A DNA stretch of 26,772 nt from Bacteroides sp. 43_108 (GTDB taxonomy: Bacteria > Bacteroidota > Bacteroidia > Bacteroidales > Bacteroidaceae), in NCBI GenBank assembly GCA_001915545.1, contig MNQS01000111.1, positions 1-26,772 on the forward strand, given 5' to 3'. Both the position numbers and the translations under genes were made by a program. Shown piece by piece: positions 8,580-17,704 of this stretch. The notes under the pieces were generated by a model that saw only the letters and a program-made list of their open reading frames with translations, searched no databases and had not been told where the DNA came from. How positions within the stretch are numbered: the stretch's first letter is position 1; the number at the start of each line of letters is the position of its first letter.

Positions 8580-11500
8580 TCAGAATGTAACCTTGATACC
8601 TCCAGAGATTACTCTACGTGAAGAATATGTAGAGTTGCCGGCAGCTGTGATTCCCATACGAGGGTCGAGTCCCTTGCGTGCAGAGAAAATGCAGAGATTC
8701 TCGGCAGATCCATATACTCTGATTCCTTCAATACCCATAGGAATTGTCCATTTCTTAGGAAGTGTATAACCGATAGTTATATTGTCGATTGAGAAATAGC
8801 TTGCGTTTGTAAGGAATCTTGTAGAAAGACTGTTTGCATACTGATCGCTGTAGTCAAGTCTTGGAACATCTGTATTGGTGTTCTCTGGAGTCCAAGCATT
8901 GAGAATGTCCTTATGCCAGTTTGTACCAATTGTAGTAGAAGTACCACCGTGCATCAAACTTGCATATCCATTATCATACATCTTGCCACCTATCTGCCAG
9001 CTTGTCTGGATAGAGAAATCTATACCCTTCCATGAAAGATTTGTGCTCAAACCACCATAAAGTTTAGCAAGAGCGCTACCTCTGTCTTCACGTGCTGTGT
9101 TGTAAGCTGTTTCATAATCTGTAGTTTTGTAGTAATCGCCTGTTTCAGCATCTTTAGCCCAGTACATGGCTTCACCGGTTTCTTCGCTGACGCCGGCCCA
9201 CTTTACAAGATAGAAGTTGTAGATTGTACCACCTTCTTTATAGATGTTGCTTCCGTTGATATATTCGCCGTTGTATTCAGGAGCAAGCTTGTGGATTCTG
9301 TTGGCAACGTGAGTCATGTTGAAGTTTACATCCCAGTTGAAGTTCTTAGTTCTGAAGATTCCATAAGTGAGGTCAAATTCAACACCCAGGTTCTGGATTG
9401 TACCCATGTTTACAGGTATTGAAGTATAACCGTTTGAACTTGCCACTCTCTTGTAGTCAAGGAGGTTGCTAGTTGCACGGAAGAAGAAGTCTGCAGAACC
9501 ACTCAGTCTACCTTTGAAGAAAGAGAAGTCGAAACCAGTGTTGAAGCTGTTTGTCTTTTCCCACTTCAAATCTTCATTTCCCTTGAATGACAAAACACCA
9601 TCAGAGAAAACTCCATCAGCACCAGATATAGAGTACTGGTCAAGATAAGCATAGAGGTTTACAGCGTGGTTATCGTTACCCTGCTGTCCGAAAGAAATCT
9701 TATATTTCAAGAGGTCGACAGCATCGACATCTTTAAGCCAAGATTCTTTCTTCATGTTCCAGCCGAAACCGAAAGAGAAGAAATCACCCCAACGATTCTT
9801 AGGAGCGAAGACAGATGTACCGTCGCGGCGGTAGCCTACGTTGGCATAGAATCTCTGGTCGTAGTCATAGTTTGCAGTGATGAAATATCCGGCAGTGTTA
9901 TATTTGCTTATACCTCCTGTACCGTTCTTATCATCTATGACATTACCTGCAGTATAGTCGTTAGGGTCGTACATGTTGTAACCCGCGATATAGAATGACT
10001 GGTTCTTGTACTGGTAGCCGTCGAATCCTGCAGTAGCATTTACAGAGTGCTTGCCGAATGTATTTGAGTAATTCAGCAAATACTGGTGGTCGAACGAAGT
10101 TACACGTGACTGCTGGTTCTGAATGAAACCGCCGAAAGCAACCATCTGTCCGTAAAGTGGACTTTGCATATTGTAGAAGATAGTGTTGTCTGAGTGCAGG
10201 CCGAAGCGTGCTGTAACCGAGAAACCATGAGACAAATCAGCTGTAGCATACCAGTTGCCGTTGAAGATGTCCATATTGGATTCATTTTTGCTGTAAGTGA
10301 AGTCTGATATAGGATGCGCTCCACCACCTGCAATCGCAGGACGGTTGAAGTTAGTACTATTCATTGTAGTATTACCATAATCATACATAGGTTTGCCACT
10401 TGCAGGATCACGCATTATCTGTCCGTCAGCATTGCGTACGTAGAACGGATAGATAGGACCCATAGTGTTTGCAATTTCAAAAGCATTGGAAGTACTGCCG
10501 GATTTATCATTATTAGGGCTGTCATAATTTGTATGAGTGAATCCCATGTTGGTTCCAATCTTCAACCAGTCCTTGACCTTGTATTCTACATTTGCGCGGG
10601 TAGACAATCTTCTGAATCCTGAATTCTCTACCAAACCGCCGTCATCAAGGTATCCGAAAGATACATAGTAGTTGAGACGTTCATTGGCACCGGAGATTCC
10701 TACATTATATTCCTGGCGGAGCTGAGGCTTGAATGTTTCATCTTCCCAGTTGTCCGGAGTGTAGTAATATTCACCGTCGCTGTATCCGAGCGTTGCATTA
10801 GGATTGAGTTTGCCGTTGGAACCGATGAGGTACTGTCCCTGCGGAATTGTATAGACCTGATAACCTAGACGATTGATAAGATTCTGGTTTGCCAGACGGA
10901 AAGCCTCATCAGCAGAATATCCGCCGTTGTAAAGATATCCGTTGTAAAGAGACTGGTAAGCGAGTTCCATGAACTGGTCCGGGTTGCGTATAACGTCATA
11001 GTTGCGGACCTCGCGGCTTACAGAACCCCATTTTGCATCGAGTGTAATCTTGGCCTCTCCCATCTTACCTTTCTTGGTAGTGACCATGATTACACCGTTG
11101 GCACCACGAGAACCGTAAAGAGAAGTAGAAACGGCATCCTTGAGCACAGTCATGCTCTCGATATCGTTTGTATTGATGGCAGTGATATCACCGTCGTACG
11201 GCACACCGTCAACGACCCAAAGAGGTGAATTGTCACCGTTAATCGAAGAAATACCGCGGATACGTACAGAAACGTTTGATCCCGGTTGACCGTTCGACTG
11301 TATTGTCTGCACACCAGACATTGTACCGACGAGAGCCTGAGAGGCATTGGTAATCTGGCGGTTTTCAATCTTGTCGGACTTGATTTCAGCAGCTGCACCT
11401 GTGTATGCTGATTTCTTCTGTGTACCGTAAGCAACAACCAAGACGTCATCGAGACTTGCATCCTCAGGATCCATGAAAATCTTCATGTTGGCCTTGATAG

Positions 11501-11753
11501 CGACCTCAGTCTTCTTCATACCGATGTATGAAACAACAAGATGCTTTGCAGACTCCGGAACATTGTTGATTGTGAAACGGCCATCGAGGTTTGTCGCATT
11601 ACCGACAGTAGTACCTTTCACAAGAACAGAAGCTCCGATAACAGGTTCGCCAGTGCTGCTGTCGATGACAACACCGGTCACCGTTCTCTGGGCGAACGCC
11701 ATACTTACCACTGCGAAGAGGCAAGTAAGGAACAACCATGCTCTTTTTTTCAT
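8580..11753 (-). CDS. SusC/RagA-family TonB-dependent outer-membrane transporter
   Basis: The 1057-residue product has a signal peptide (MKKRAWLFLTCLFAVVSMAFA), then a carboxypeptidase D regulatory-like domain at ~23-95 (TVTGVVIDSSTGEPVIGASV). A TonB-box-like DDVLVVAYG (102-110) follows, then the plug at ~115-240 ending in the SusC signature SLYGSRGANGVIMVTTKKGK, and a long 22-strand-type barrel ending in Phe (GGIKVTF). It imports large nutrients across the outer membrane using TonB energy, together with the SusD lid encoded next. It is the first gene of a four-gene operon behind a ~480-base leader. No ECF sigma/anti-sigma pair is adjacent. The histidine kinase upstream has its own terminator, so its control of this operon is unproven. 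Substrate inferred as peptide from the C10 protease. Confidence 0.96.
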   Translation of the reverse strand: MKKRAWLFLTCLFAVVSMAFAQRTVTGVVIDSSTGEPVIGASVLVKGTTVGNATNLDGRFTINNVPESAKHLVVSYIGMKKTEVAIKANMKIFMDPEDASLDDVLVVAYGTQKKSAYTGAAAEIKSDKIENRQITNASQALVGTMSGVQTIQSNGQPGSNVSVRIRGISSINGDNSPLWVVDGVPYDGDITAINTNDIESMTVLKDAVSTSLYGSRGANGVIMVTTKKGKMGEAKITLDAKWGSVSREVRNYDVIRNPDQFMELAYQSLYNGYLYNGGYSADEAFRLANQNLINRLGYQVYTIPQGQYLIGSNGKLNPNATLGYSDGEYYYTPDNWEDETFKPQLRQEYNVGISGANERLNYYVSFGYLDDGGLVENSGFRRLSTRANVEYKVKDWLKIGTNMGFTHTNYDSPNNDKSGSTSNAFEIANTMGPIYPFYVRNADGQIMRDPASGKPMYDYGNTTMNSTNFNRPAIAGGGAHPISDFTYSKNESNMDIFNGNWYATADLSHGFSVTARFGLHSDNTIFYNMQSPLYGQMVAFGGFIQNQQSRVTSFDHQYLLNYSNTFGKHSVNATAGFDGYQYKNQSFYIAGYNMYDPNDYTAGNVIDDKNGTGGISKYNTAGYFITANYDYDQRFYANVGYRRDGTSVFAPKNRWGDFFSFGFGWNMKKESWLKDVDAVDLLKYKISFGQQGNDNHAVNLYAYLDQYSISGADGVFSDGVLSFKGNEDLKWEKTNSFNTGFDFSFFKGRLSGSADFFFRATSNLLDYKRVASSNGYTSIPVNMGTIQNLGVEFDLTYGIFRTKNFNWDVNFNMTHVANRIHKLAPEYNGEYINGSNIYKEGGTIYNFYLVKWAGVSEETGEAMYWAKDAETGDYYKTTDYETAYNTAREDRGSALAKLYGGLSTNLSWKGIDFSIQTSWQIGGKMYDNGYASLMHGGTSTTIGTNWHKDILNAWTPENTNTDVPRLDYSDQYANSLSTRFLTNASYFSIDNITIGYTLPKKWTIPMGIEGIRVYGSAENLCIFSARKGLDPRMGITAAGNSTYSSRRVISGGIKVTF

Positions 11754-12235
11754 TCTTAAAAAGTTTTAGTTAATAAAAATATAAATGTTTCAATTCTCTC
11801 AATCAATGCCACAACAAAAAGCCAGAAGCATTGCTCCAACCGCCGACATGCGAAATCAGCAATACGCCCGACACATTCTGCAAACCACCGTTCAACTGTT
11901 TAATGGTAATCTTTTCAGCATAGTTTCCAAATAAACGACAGCCACGTCTATGATTTCTATAAATCAATCGATCTCGACAAAAGCCGTCAACCTATTTTTA
12001 ATATATAAACGGATTGAACATCCATTCCTACCTTTTTGCCATTCTATTCTAAAAATGTCCAACATCCATCACTGGAATTCAATCATAAAACAAGGACACG
12101 TTTCTTAAAAGCCTGCCATGAAGAATCAAAGCAGCAAAGTCTTAAAAAAACTACAAATCCGAACTACAGACCGCGATTGTTACATATTTTCTCACAAATC
12201 TGACTTGTTAGATTAGACTTTTTTACTTTAACGGG
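11754..12235 (-). promoter_or_regulatory. Long untranslated leader of the SusCD operon
   Basis: No gene of ordinary length fits between the SusC start and the only good promoter, so about 480 bases are likely transcribed as a leader. In minus-strand RNA, GTATTGCT (complement of 11860-11867) can pair with AGCAATGC (complement of 11826-11833), with one G-U pair. The loop contains the start of a 16-codon frame (start 11849, stop 11799-11801) reading MSAVGAMLLAFCCGID. Whether this frame is translated is unknown. I do not recognise a known riboswitch. Confidence 0.4.
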
Positions 12236-12275
12236 CGCAAAATTAGCCTTTTTTATCAAGGTCAGGAAAAAAAAT
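12236..12275 (-). promoter_or_regulatory. Probable promoter of the SusCD operon
   Basis: On the minus strand the sequence reads TAATTTTG followed by C (12238-12245 on the plus strand as CAAAATTA). This is an exact match to the Bacteroidetes -7 element TAnnTTTG. A T-rich tract lies about 21 bases upstream at the -33 position, without a perfect TTTG. No other perfect -7 match was found between this point and the SusC start. Confidence 0.5.
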
Positions 12276-12391
12276 ATCAAAAAAATGGATACATTTAACA
12301 TTAGTCTCTCAAAATGAAACCACAAATGCAGATTTTTGATTCATGACATGCGCAACAAATGACATAAAGTAATCAAAAATATATTTACAGA

Positions 12392-12440
12392 TAAAAAAAT
12401 TGCCGTCCAGACGCTTTACATTGCGCATCTGAACGGCAAA
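12392..12440 (-). terminator. Intrinsic terminator after the histidine kinase gene
   Basis: TTGCCGTCCAGACGC (12400-12414) pairs with the stretch 12423-12439; the two C/A positions become G-U pairs in minus-strand RNA. The hairpin is followed on the minus strand by a run of seven Ts. It closes the two-component operon 31 bases past the kinase stop and separates it from the SusCD promoter. Confidence 0.88.
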
Positions 12441-12470
12441 CAACAATTCTTCTTTTCTGAAAGCGCGGCA

Positions 12471-13922
12471 TCAGGCATTCTTCTCCGATGCATCTTTCTT
12501 TATGTCAAATTCTATCGTAAGACCGCCTCCAGGAGTTTGTTTGGCGACAACATTTCCTCCATGGAGCACTATGGCATTCTTTACTATCGCCATTCCCAAT
12601 CCGGTACCGCCAAGCTTGCGGCTTCGCCCTTTGTCGACTCTGTAGAATCGTTCAAACAGATGTGCAAGATGCTGAGGTTCAACTCCTGGCCCGTTGTCGG
12701 CCACAGTAAACATATATCTATCGCCTTTATCGGCACATTGTATCTTCAGCAACGCACTTTCTCCCGCATAAGCAATGGCATTGTCCGCAAGATTTCTGAA
12801 TATGGAATAAAGCAGTGTCATATCGCCCTTCACGACCGTATCGGAAGGTATATCTATCACAACTTTCATATTCCTCTTCTTCACGTCCAGCTCAGCATCT
12901 TCCATAATGGAAGCTACAAGGCTGGAAATATTTATCGATTCGCACATCTGCAGCCTTCCGGCCTCATCCATCTTTGTCAATGCGCTCATATCGTAGAGCA
13001 GTTTCGACATGCGTATGCTCTGTGCATAGCATCTTTCGATAAAATGCTTCTTCTGCTCCTCGCTCATATCCGGATTATTGATTATCGTCTCCAGATAACC
13101 TTGTATGCTTGCCGCAGGTGTCTTCAGCTCATGGGCCATGTTTTGTGTAAGCTGGCGCTTTATACGCAACTTGTCCTCTTCGCTATGCTTCAGCTTCCAA
13201 TAAAGCGAAATGATGTTGTGCGAGATTTCTCCCAGTTCATCATCAGGAACATCCATCTGAAGCTCTGTATCCAGCTGGTCTGCACCCTCAGCCTTTGCCG
13301 CAAAGTTACGCAGATGTCTGATGTGCTCACCCAAACGGTGTGTATTTCTATAAAGGACAAAACCGAGAAGTATTGTTACTATTACAGCGAATATAAGGTA
13401 CTGACTGTCAGCTTCAAGACTATGTTCTAATCTTGAATTATAAGGAACAGAAGAACTTACCACAATATTCTCATCCGAGAAATACGTAGCAAAACAGAAG
13501 CTCTTCGGCCCCATTCCATCTTCTCCGCCTCCATATATGCCATACCCGTTGCCAGACTTCATAGCCTGCCTTATTTCCGGACGGTTCTTGAAATTCCTCA
13601 ATCGTATCTTCTTACCCCCTCCATTGCTGTCAAGCATTATATTGCCCGAAGTATCTATGACACAAACATGTATGCCTTCACGATGATGCGCGGCGACATA
13701 ATCCATGAAAGCTTTCTGTTCCATGATGTTGTTGCCGAGAGCTTCCATCATCTCATAGTTGTATATCTGCATCCTGTTCTGCATGAGCTCCAGCTTGTAC
13801 GCTTTCTCTCTATGATACTGAAAGAGTACAAAACATACCGCAAACAGCACAAAGACCCCTATCACACTTAAATAAAGCTTTTTAGAGAATCCTATCCGCA
13901 TTCTCATTTTTACGTAATTCAT
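12471..13922 (-). CDS. Membrane sensor histidine kinase (PhoR/RprX-like)
   Basis: The product is about 483 residues. Two membrane segments (~16-35 and ~175-192) flank a ~140-residue periplasmic sensor region containing VCVIDTSGNIMLDSN, a PAS/Cache-like strand pattern. A HAMP-like linker follows to about 250. The H-box NMAHELKTPAASIQGYLE places the phosphorylated His at about 264. The ATPase domain shows the N-box NLADNAIAYA (Asn ~381), DNGPG (409-413), FERFYR and GGTGLGMAI (438-446). It should autophosphorylate and pass phosphate to the regulator encoded 104 bases upstream. The first Met is uncertain: MRMRIGFSKK, 7 codons in, is equally plausible. The divergent PiT gene suggests phosphate sensing, an inference from position only. 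Confidence 0.93.
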   Translation of the reverse strand: MNYVKMRMRIGFSKKLYLSVIGVFVLFAVCFVLFQYHREKAYKLELMQNRMQIYNYEMMEALGNNIMEQKAFMDYVAAHHREGIHVCVIDTSGNIMLDSNGGGKKIRLRNFKNRPEIRQAMKSGNGYGIYGGGEDGMGPKSFCFATYFSDENIVVSSSVPYNSRLEHSLEADSQYLIFAVIVTILLGFVLYRNTHRLGEHIRHLRNFAAKAEGADQLDTELQMDVPDDELGEISHNIISLYWKLKHSEEDKLRIKRQLTQNMAHELKTPAASIQGYLETIINNPDMSEEQKKHFIERCYAQSIRMSKLLYDMSALTKMDEAGRLQMCESINISSLVASIMEDAELDVKKRNMKVVIDIPSDTVVKGDMTLLYSIFRNLADNAIAYAGESALLKIQCADKGDRYMFTVADNGPGVEPQHLAHLFERFYRVDKGRSRKLGGTGLGMAIVKNAIVLHGGNVVAKQTPGGGLTIEFDIKKDASEKNA

Positions 13923-13981
13923 GGCAAAATAAATAAAAAAATAAAACTTACATATTATATATAAAAAGTAGACGCGCAGTC

Positions 13982-14005
13982 ATCTCGCTATCATGATAAC
14001 GAGAT
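13982..14005. repeat. 24-base near-perfect palindrome between regulator and kinase genes
   Basis: The left half ATCTCGCTATCA and right half TGATAACGAGAT are inverted copies except for one position, which becomes a G-U pair in minus-strand RNA. It sits 21 bases after the regulator stop and 60 bases before the kinase start. It could form an RNA hairpin that lowers kinase expression relative to the regulator, or bind a dimeric protein. No T-run follows directly, so I do not call it a terminator. Confidence 0.55.
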
Positions 14006-14026
14006 ATGAAATAGGCAAACGGAATT

Positions 14027-14716
14027 TCAGATACGTTCAAAAGTATATCCGTATCCAAACCTGGTCTTTATACATTTGCCGTACTCACCGATTTTCTTGC
14101 GCAGACGCGTTATATTCACATCGACGGTACGTCCCATAACAATAGTATCGTCCGGCCAGATTGTCTCAAGTATCTTCTCGCGGCTGAAAACCTTCTCCGG
14201 ATTCGAAACCAGCATGTGCAGAAGTTCAAACTCGAGTTTGGTGAGCTGCACCTCTTTGCCGTTGACAGTCACGAGCTTTCTTTCCACATCAATTTTCAGT
14301 CCTTCATACCCGATTGTCGTATGTTCTCCCGCCTCTACGGTCTTTTCCTTGGCGGTTCTTCTGAGCACAGCCTTGACACGTGCCTTCACCTCTCTCATAG
14401 ACAACGGTTTTGCGATATAGTCGTCTGCGCCTATATTGAGGCCCTTCACCGTATCGTTCTCGTTGTCGAGGGCTGTTATAAATATAATAGGTATATTGGC
14501 AGTATCTTCTTTCTGCTTCATTATGCGCGCCATCTGGAATCCGGATATTTCGCCCATCATGACATCAAGCAGAATAAGCTGATAATTCTTCAGGTCCAGT
14601 TTCAATGCCTCTTCTGCAGAATTTGCCACATCAACCTCATAGCCTTCCGTTTCGAGATTGAACTGCAGGATCTCACATATGTCCTGTTCATCATCAACAA
14701 CTAGTATCTTTTCCAT
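14027..14716 (-). CDS. OmpR/PhoB-family response regulator (RprY-like)
   Basis: This 229-residue protein has the standard two-domain layout. The receiver domain (1-120) carries the acidic pair Asp8/Asp9 in ILVVDDEQD, the phosphorylation site Asp51 in LILLDVMMG, Thr81 and Lys103 in YIAKPLS. The winged-helix DNA-binding domain (~130-229) shows LTKLEFELLHMLVSNPEKVFSRE and the recognition-helix segment RTVDVNITRLRKKIG, ending in the GYGYTF wing. It is first in a two-gene operon with the histidine kinase and is transcribed away from the phosphate transporter. A PhoB-like role is inferred from that neighbour; RprY-like stress roles are also possible. Confidence 0.95.
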   Translation of the reverse strand: MEKILVVDDEQDICEILQFNLETEGYEVDVANSAEEALKLDLKNYQLILLDVMMGEISGFQMARIMKQKEDTANIPIIFITALDNENDTVKGLNIGADDYIAKPLSMREVKARVKAVLRRTAKEKTVEAGEHTTIGYEGLKIDVERKLVTVNGKEVQLTKLEFELLHMLVSNPEKVFSREKILETIWPDDTIVMGRTVDVNITRLRKKIGEYGKCIKTRFGYGYTFERI

Positions 14717-15078
14717 AACTGAATTTTATTTGCTGTCAAAAATACAACAAAGCTGAATTATTTGTGCTGCAATCTCGTTACAAAATCAAAAGGCCTCGAA
14801 TTTTATTTAAAAACTGCTTCATAAAATCAATGTTAATATGTATTTTTGAGGCCATTAAGTCGCAAAAGAAGATGAAGCGCCTAAACTTGCAAAACTTTGA
14901 TGGCACATCCGCCCAAGGCTCTTGTAACAAAATTGAAACATTTTTGAAAAAACAATATAACAAAAACGTTATAATTTCGCCGGGTAAACGGGCCATTCCA
15001 CACAGAATGGTACATAAAACCGGAATGGGAAATATTCATTGTACGCAATAAATTCACAACAAATATTCTCACAAAACA
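14717..15078. promoter_or_regulatory. Divergent control region between response regulator and PiT transporter
   Basis: These 362 bases hold no gene I can support. They contain the minus-strand promoter described separately. For the plus strand there is an exact -7 match TATTTTTG at 14841-14848 without a recognisable -33, and a weaker TATAATTTCG near 14972. No obvious pair of direct repeats resembling a PhoB box was found by eye, but the Bacteroidetes PhoB site is poorly defined. Confidence 0.35.
14738..14775 (-). promoter_or_regulatory. Probable promoter of the two-component operon
   Basis: On the minus strand TATTTTTG (14740-14747) matches the TAnnTTTG -7 element exactly and sits 24 bases before the regulator start, giving a leader of about 17 nt. 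A TTG lies about 22 bases upstream of it, slightly beyond the usual 19-21 spacing. Confidence 0.45.
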
Positions 15079-17325
15079 ATGGAAACAATTTTCTTGGGAA
15101 TCGTAGGCTTCCTGATGGCACTGGCCATTTTCGACCTTTCGGTCGGAGTGAGCAACGATGCCGTAAACTTCATCAACTCCGCTGTAGGTTCACGGGCGGC
15201 GAGATTCAAAGTTATTTTAGGTATTGCCGCCGTCGGCATTTTCGTCGGAGCATCACTCAGCAACGGTATGATGGATATAGCGCGGCATGGAATCTTCTGC
15301 CCTACATACTACAGTTTCTATGATCTGATGTGCATATTCCTTGCAGTTATGGTCACCGACATCGTCTTGCTGGACATTTTCAACTCTCTCGGAATGCCGA
15401 CGTCGACGACGGTTTCAATGGTATTCGAACTTTTAGGAGGTTCATTTGCTCTTTCTATCATAAAAATCCACAATGATGAGTCAGGTCTCCTTTCATTCTC
15501 AGAACTGCTCAACACAGAAAAAGCACTCTCCGTCATCTTGGCAATATTCCTCTCAGTTGCAATAGCATTTATTTTCGGTTTCATATTGCAATGGCTTTCA
15601 AGAATCGTATTTACTTTCACCTATAATAAGAAATCAAAAGTCAAGATAGGTGTTTTCGGCGGAATAGCAACAACCAGCATAGTATGGTTCCTGCTCATCA
15701 ATGGCCTCAAGGGCTCAACCCTCAACGACACTCCTCTCATGCACTTTATCAATGAAAATGCATGGGGCGTAATAGGTCTCTGCTTTCTCGCTTCAAGCAT
15801 AGTGATGACCTTGCTCAGCTATATGAAAGTCAACGTATTCCGCATTGTCGTGCTTCTTGGAACTTTCGCACTCGCCATGGCATTTGCAGGAAACGACCTT
15901 GTAAACTTCATCGGTGTACCTATGGCAGGACTTTCTTCATACCTGGATTTCACTGCAAACGGTTCGGGAAATCCTTATACATTTATGATGGGCTCTCTCA
16001 ATGAATCGGCACATACACCGACAATATTCCTTGTAGGTGCTGGTTTGGTAATGGTTATAGCCCTCTTCATGAGCAAAAAGGCTCAGAACGTGGTAAAGAC
16101 CAGCGTAGACCTTTCACGTCAGGACGAAGGCGACGAAATGTTCGGAAGCTCAGGAGTTGCACGTACTATCGTGCGCACGACAATGAATGTCACACAATAC
16201 ATATCAGAATATGTACCAAAGGGCGTGTCACGCTGGATAAACACCCGCTTCAACAGCGATGAAGCAATCATAAAGGACGGAGCCGCATTCGACCTCGTAC
16301 GCGCCTCGGTAAATCTCGTTGTCGCAGGTCTGCTCATCGCCGCAGGTACATCGCTCAAGCTTCCTCTTTCCACCACATACGTAGCATTCATGGTTGCAAT
16401 GGGATCAAGCCTTGCCGACAGGGCTTGGAGCCGTGAGAGCGCAGTATTCCGCATCACCGGAATGCTTTCAGTAATCGGTGGATGGTTCATCACAGCCGGT
16501 GTAGCATTCGTCATCTGCTTCGTAATTACAATGCTGATGTTCTACGGCAGCTTCGTGATGATGGCAATACTTATCGTAGCGGCTATAGCGATACTCGTAA
16601 GAAGCAACATCGTATTTTCGCGCAGAGCAAAAGAGGCCGAAACTGATGTTACTTTCACACAGATGGTGAAATCGCGCAGCAAAGCCGACATCTGGGATCT
16701 TCTCTGCAAACACATACGCGAGAGCCACAGTTCTCTCCTCAAATTCATTCGGGAAGAATACAAGATGACAACCGATGCATTCTTCCAGGAGGAATACCGC
16801 AGGCTGAAACGTGTGAAGGACGACATCGAGGAGGGAAGAAAGGAGTGGAAACGCCAGCGCAGACGCGAGCTTATCGGTATGCGCTCGATCGACCCTATGC
16901 AGGCGATAGAAAGAAACACATGGTTTTTCCTCGGTTCCAACTCATGCGAACAGATGCTCTACTGTCTGAAGCGTATCAACGATCCTAGCCGTGAACACGT
17001 AGGAAACAATTTCTCGCCTGTACCAATCAGCTCTATAGAACCGTTCCTCGCAATGCGCGATGCCGTAATCATCCTGTTTGAGCGTACAGAGCAGATGCTT
17101 AAGGAGAACGACTTCTCACTGGCCGATGCAATACGTACAGACAGCCAGTCGCTTCAGGTGAGCCTGTCAAGACACAGAAAAGCAATGCTTGACTCAATGC
17201 AGGATTCTTCAACCAATCTTGAAGCGATGCTTGTATTCGTCAACATCATTCAGGAATCACAGGAACTTATCGGTTCACTCAGACACATGATACGAGGCGT
17301 TGTCAAGTTCCAGGACGGAGAATAA
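15079..17325 (+). CDS. PiT-family inorganic phosphate transporter with PhoU-like C-terminal domain
   Basis: This 748-residue membrane protein carries both PiT repeats. The first is GVSNDAVNFINSAVGSRAA at ~24-42 and the second AGNDLVNFIGVPMAGLSS at ~270. Also diagnostic are GMPTSTTVSMVFELLGG (~110-126) and its counterpart LKLPLSTTYVAFMVAMGSS (~427-445). About ten to twelve membrane segments end near residue 515. The remaining ~230 residues are charged and helical (FTQMVKSRSKADIWDLLCKH onward), like the PhoU/DUF47-type domain fused to PiT proteins in many Bacteroidetes. PiT proteins move phosphate, usually with sodium or protons; the tail probably regulates transport. It is divergent from a PhoB/PhoR-like pair and near an O/P-type porin, which fits phosphate uptake. 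Monocistronic: a hairpin terminator follows. Confidence 0.95.
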   Translation: METIFLGIVGFLMALAIFDLSVGVSNDAVNFINSAVGSRAARFKVILGIAAVGIFVGASLSNGMMDIARHGIFCPTYYSFYDLMCIFLAVMVTDIVLLDIFNSLGMPTSTTVSMVFELLGGSFALSIIKIHNDESGLLSFSELLNTEKALSVILAIFLSVAIAFIFGFILQWLSRIVFTFTYNKKSKVKIGVFGGIATTSIVWFLLINGLKGSTLNDTPLMHFINENAWGVIGLCFLASSIVMTLLSYMKVNVFRIVVLLGTFALAMAFAGNDLVNFIGVPMAGLSSYLDFTANGSGNPYTFMMGSLNESAHTPTIFLVGAGLVMVIALFMSKKAQNVVKTSVDLSRQDEGDEMFGSSGVARTIVRTTMNVTQYISEYVPKGVSRWINTRFNSDEAIIKDGAAFDLVRASVNLVVAGLLIAAGTSLKLPLSTTYVAFMVAMGSSLADRAWSRESAVFRITGMLSVIGGWFITAGVAFVICFVITMLMFYGSFVMMAILIVAAIAILVRSNIVFSRRAKEAETDVTFTQMVKSRSKADIWDLLCKHIRESHSSLLKFIREEYKMTTDAFFQEEYRRLKRVKDDIEEGRKEWKRQRRRELIGMRSIDPMQAIERNTWFFLGSNSCEQMLYCLKRINDPSREHVGNNFSPVPISSIEPFLAMRDAVIILFERTEQMLKENDFSLADAIRTDSQSLQVSLSRHRKAMLDSMQDSSTNLEAMLVFVNIIQESQELIGSLRHMIRGVVKFQDGE

Positions 17326-17344
17326 CATCCCTTCTTATATATAA

Positions 17345-17402
17345 GAAACGAAATAAGGCGGCAGACAGGTTGCAATCCTGATTTGCCGCCTTGTTTCGTT
17401 TC
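17345..17402 (+). terminator. Long hairpin terminator after the PiT gene
   Basis: Nested perfect arms: GAAACGAAA (17345-17353) with TTTCGTTTC (17394-17402), and AAGGCGGCA (17355-17363) with TGCCGCCTT (17384-17392). An inner CAGG/CCTG stem lies inside. The U-tract is poor (TTGTTTCGTTT lies within the stem), so it may act as a 3'-stabilising hairpin as much as a terminator. It lies about 20 bases past the stop. Confidence 0.7.
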
Positions 17403-17523
17403 AAAACAGTCCCCCAAAACAAGCTAAAGAATAAAAAGCACTTGCAGCACAAACTTAACGCCTAAGACATAAAATCGAAATAATACTTTATGATATTTGT
17501 ATCGGATAAAAAGAAAGGCAGTT

Positions 17524-17643
17524 ATGGAAACAAGACTGATAATCTTAAGATACCTGACAGCACTCTCAATCATGATATCCATCGCCGGCATGCTTCTGCC
17601 ATTCATACGCGAGGCCATCGTACACATAACGGGATGGTTATGA
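17524..17643 (+). CDS. 39-residue small membrane protein
   Basis: The frame METRLIILRYLTALSIMISI... ends HITGWL and is 39 residues. Almost the whole length from Leu5 to Leu25 is hydrophobic, with one Arg interruption near the N-terminus, so a single membrane helix is expected. The ribosome-binding site AGAAAGG is well placed 6 bases before the ATG, unusually clear for this lineage. The stop overlaps the next possible start (ATGA at 17640). A near -7 element GATATTTG lies at 17489-17496. No family recognised. Confidence 0.5.
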   Translation: METRLIILRYLTALSIMISIAGMLLPFIREAIVHITGWL

Positions 17644-17704
17644 CAAAAGCAGATTCATGCAGACGGAGCAAGTATCTACCGACACTCATAAAAAATCTAG
17701 TAAT

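Noticed and set aside
12537..13430. 297-residue plus-strand frame opposite the histidine kinase
   Set aside because: The minus-strand kinase has all its motifs; this frame is low-complexity and Cys/His-rich, as typical shadows are.
17345..17402. Riboswitch or small RNA behind PiT
   Set aside because: A simple nested hairpin right after the stop is adequately explained as a terminator or 3' stabilising structure.
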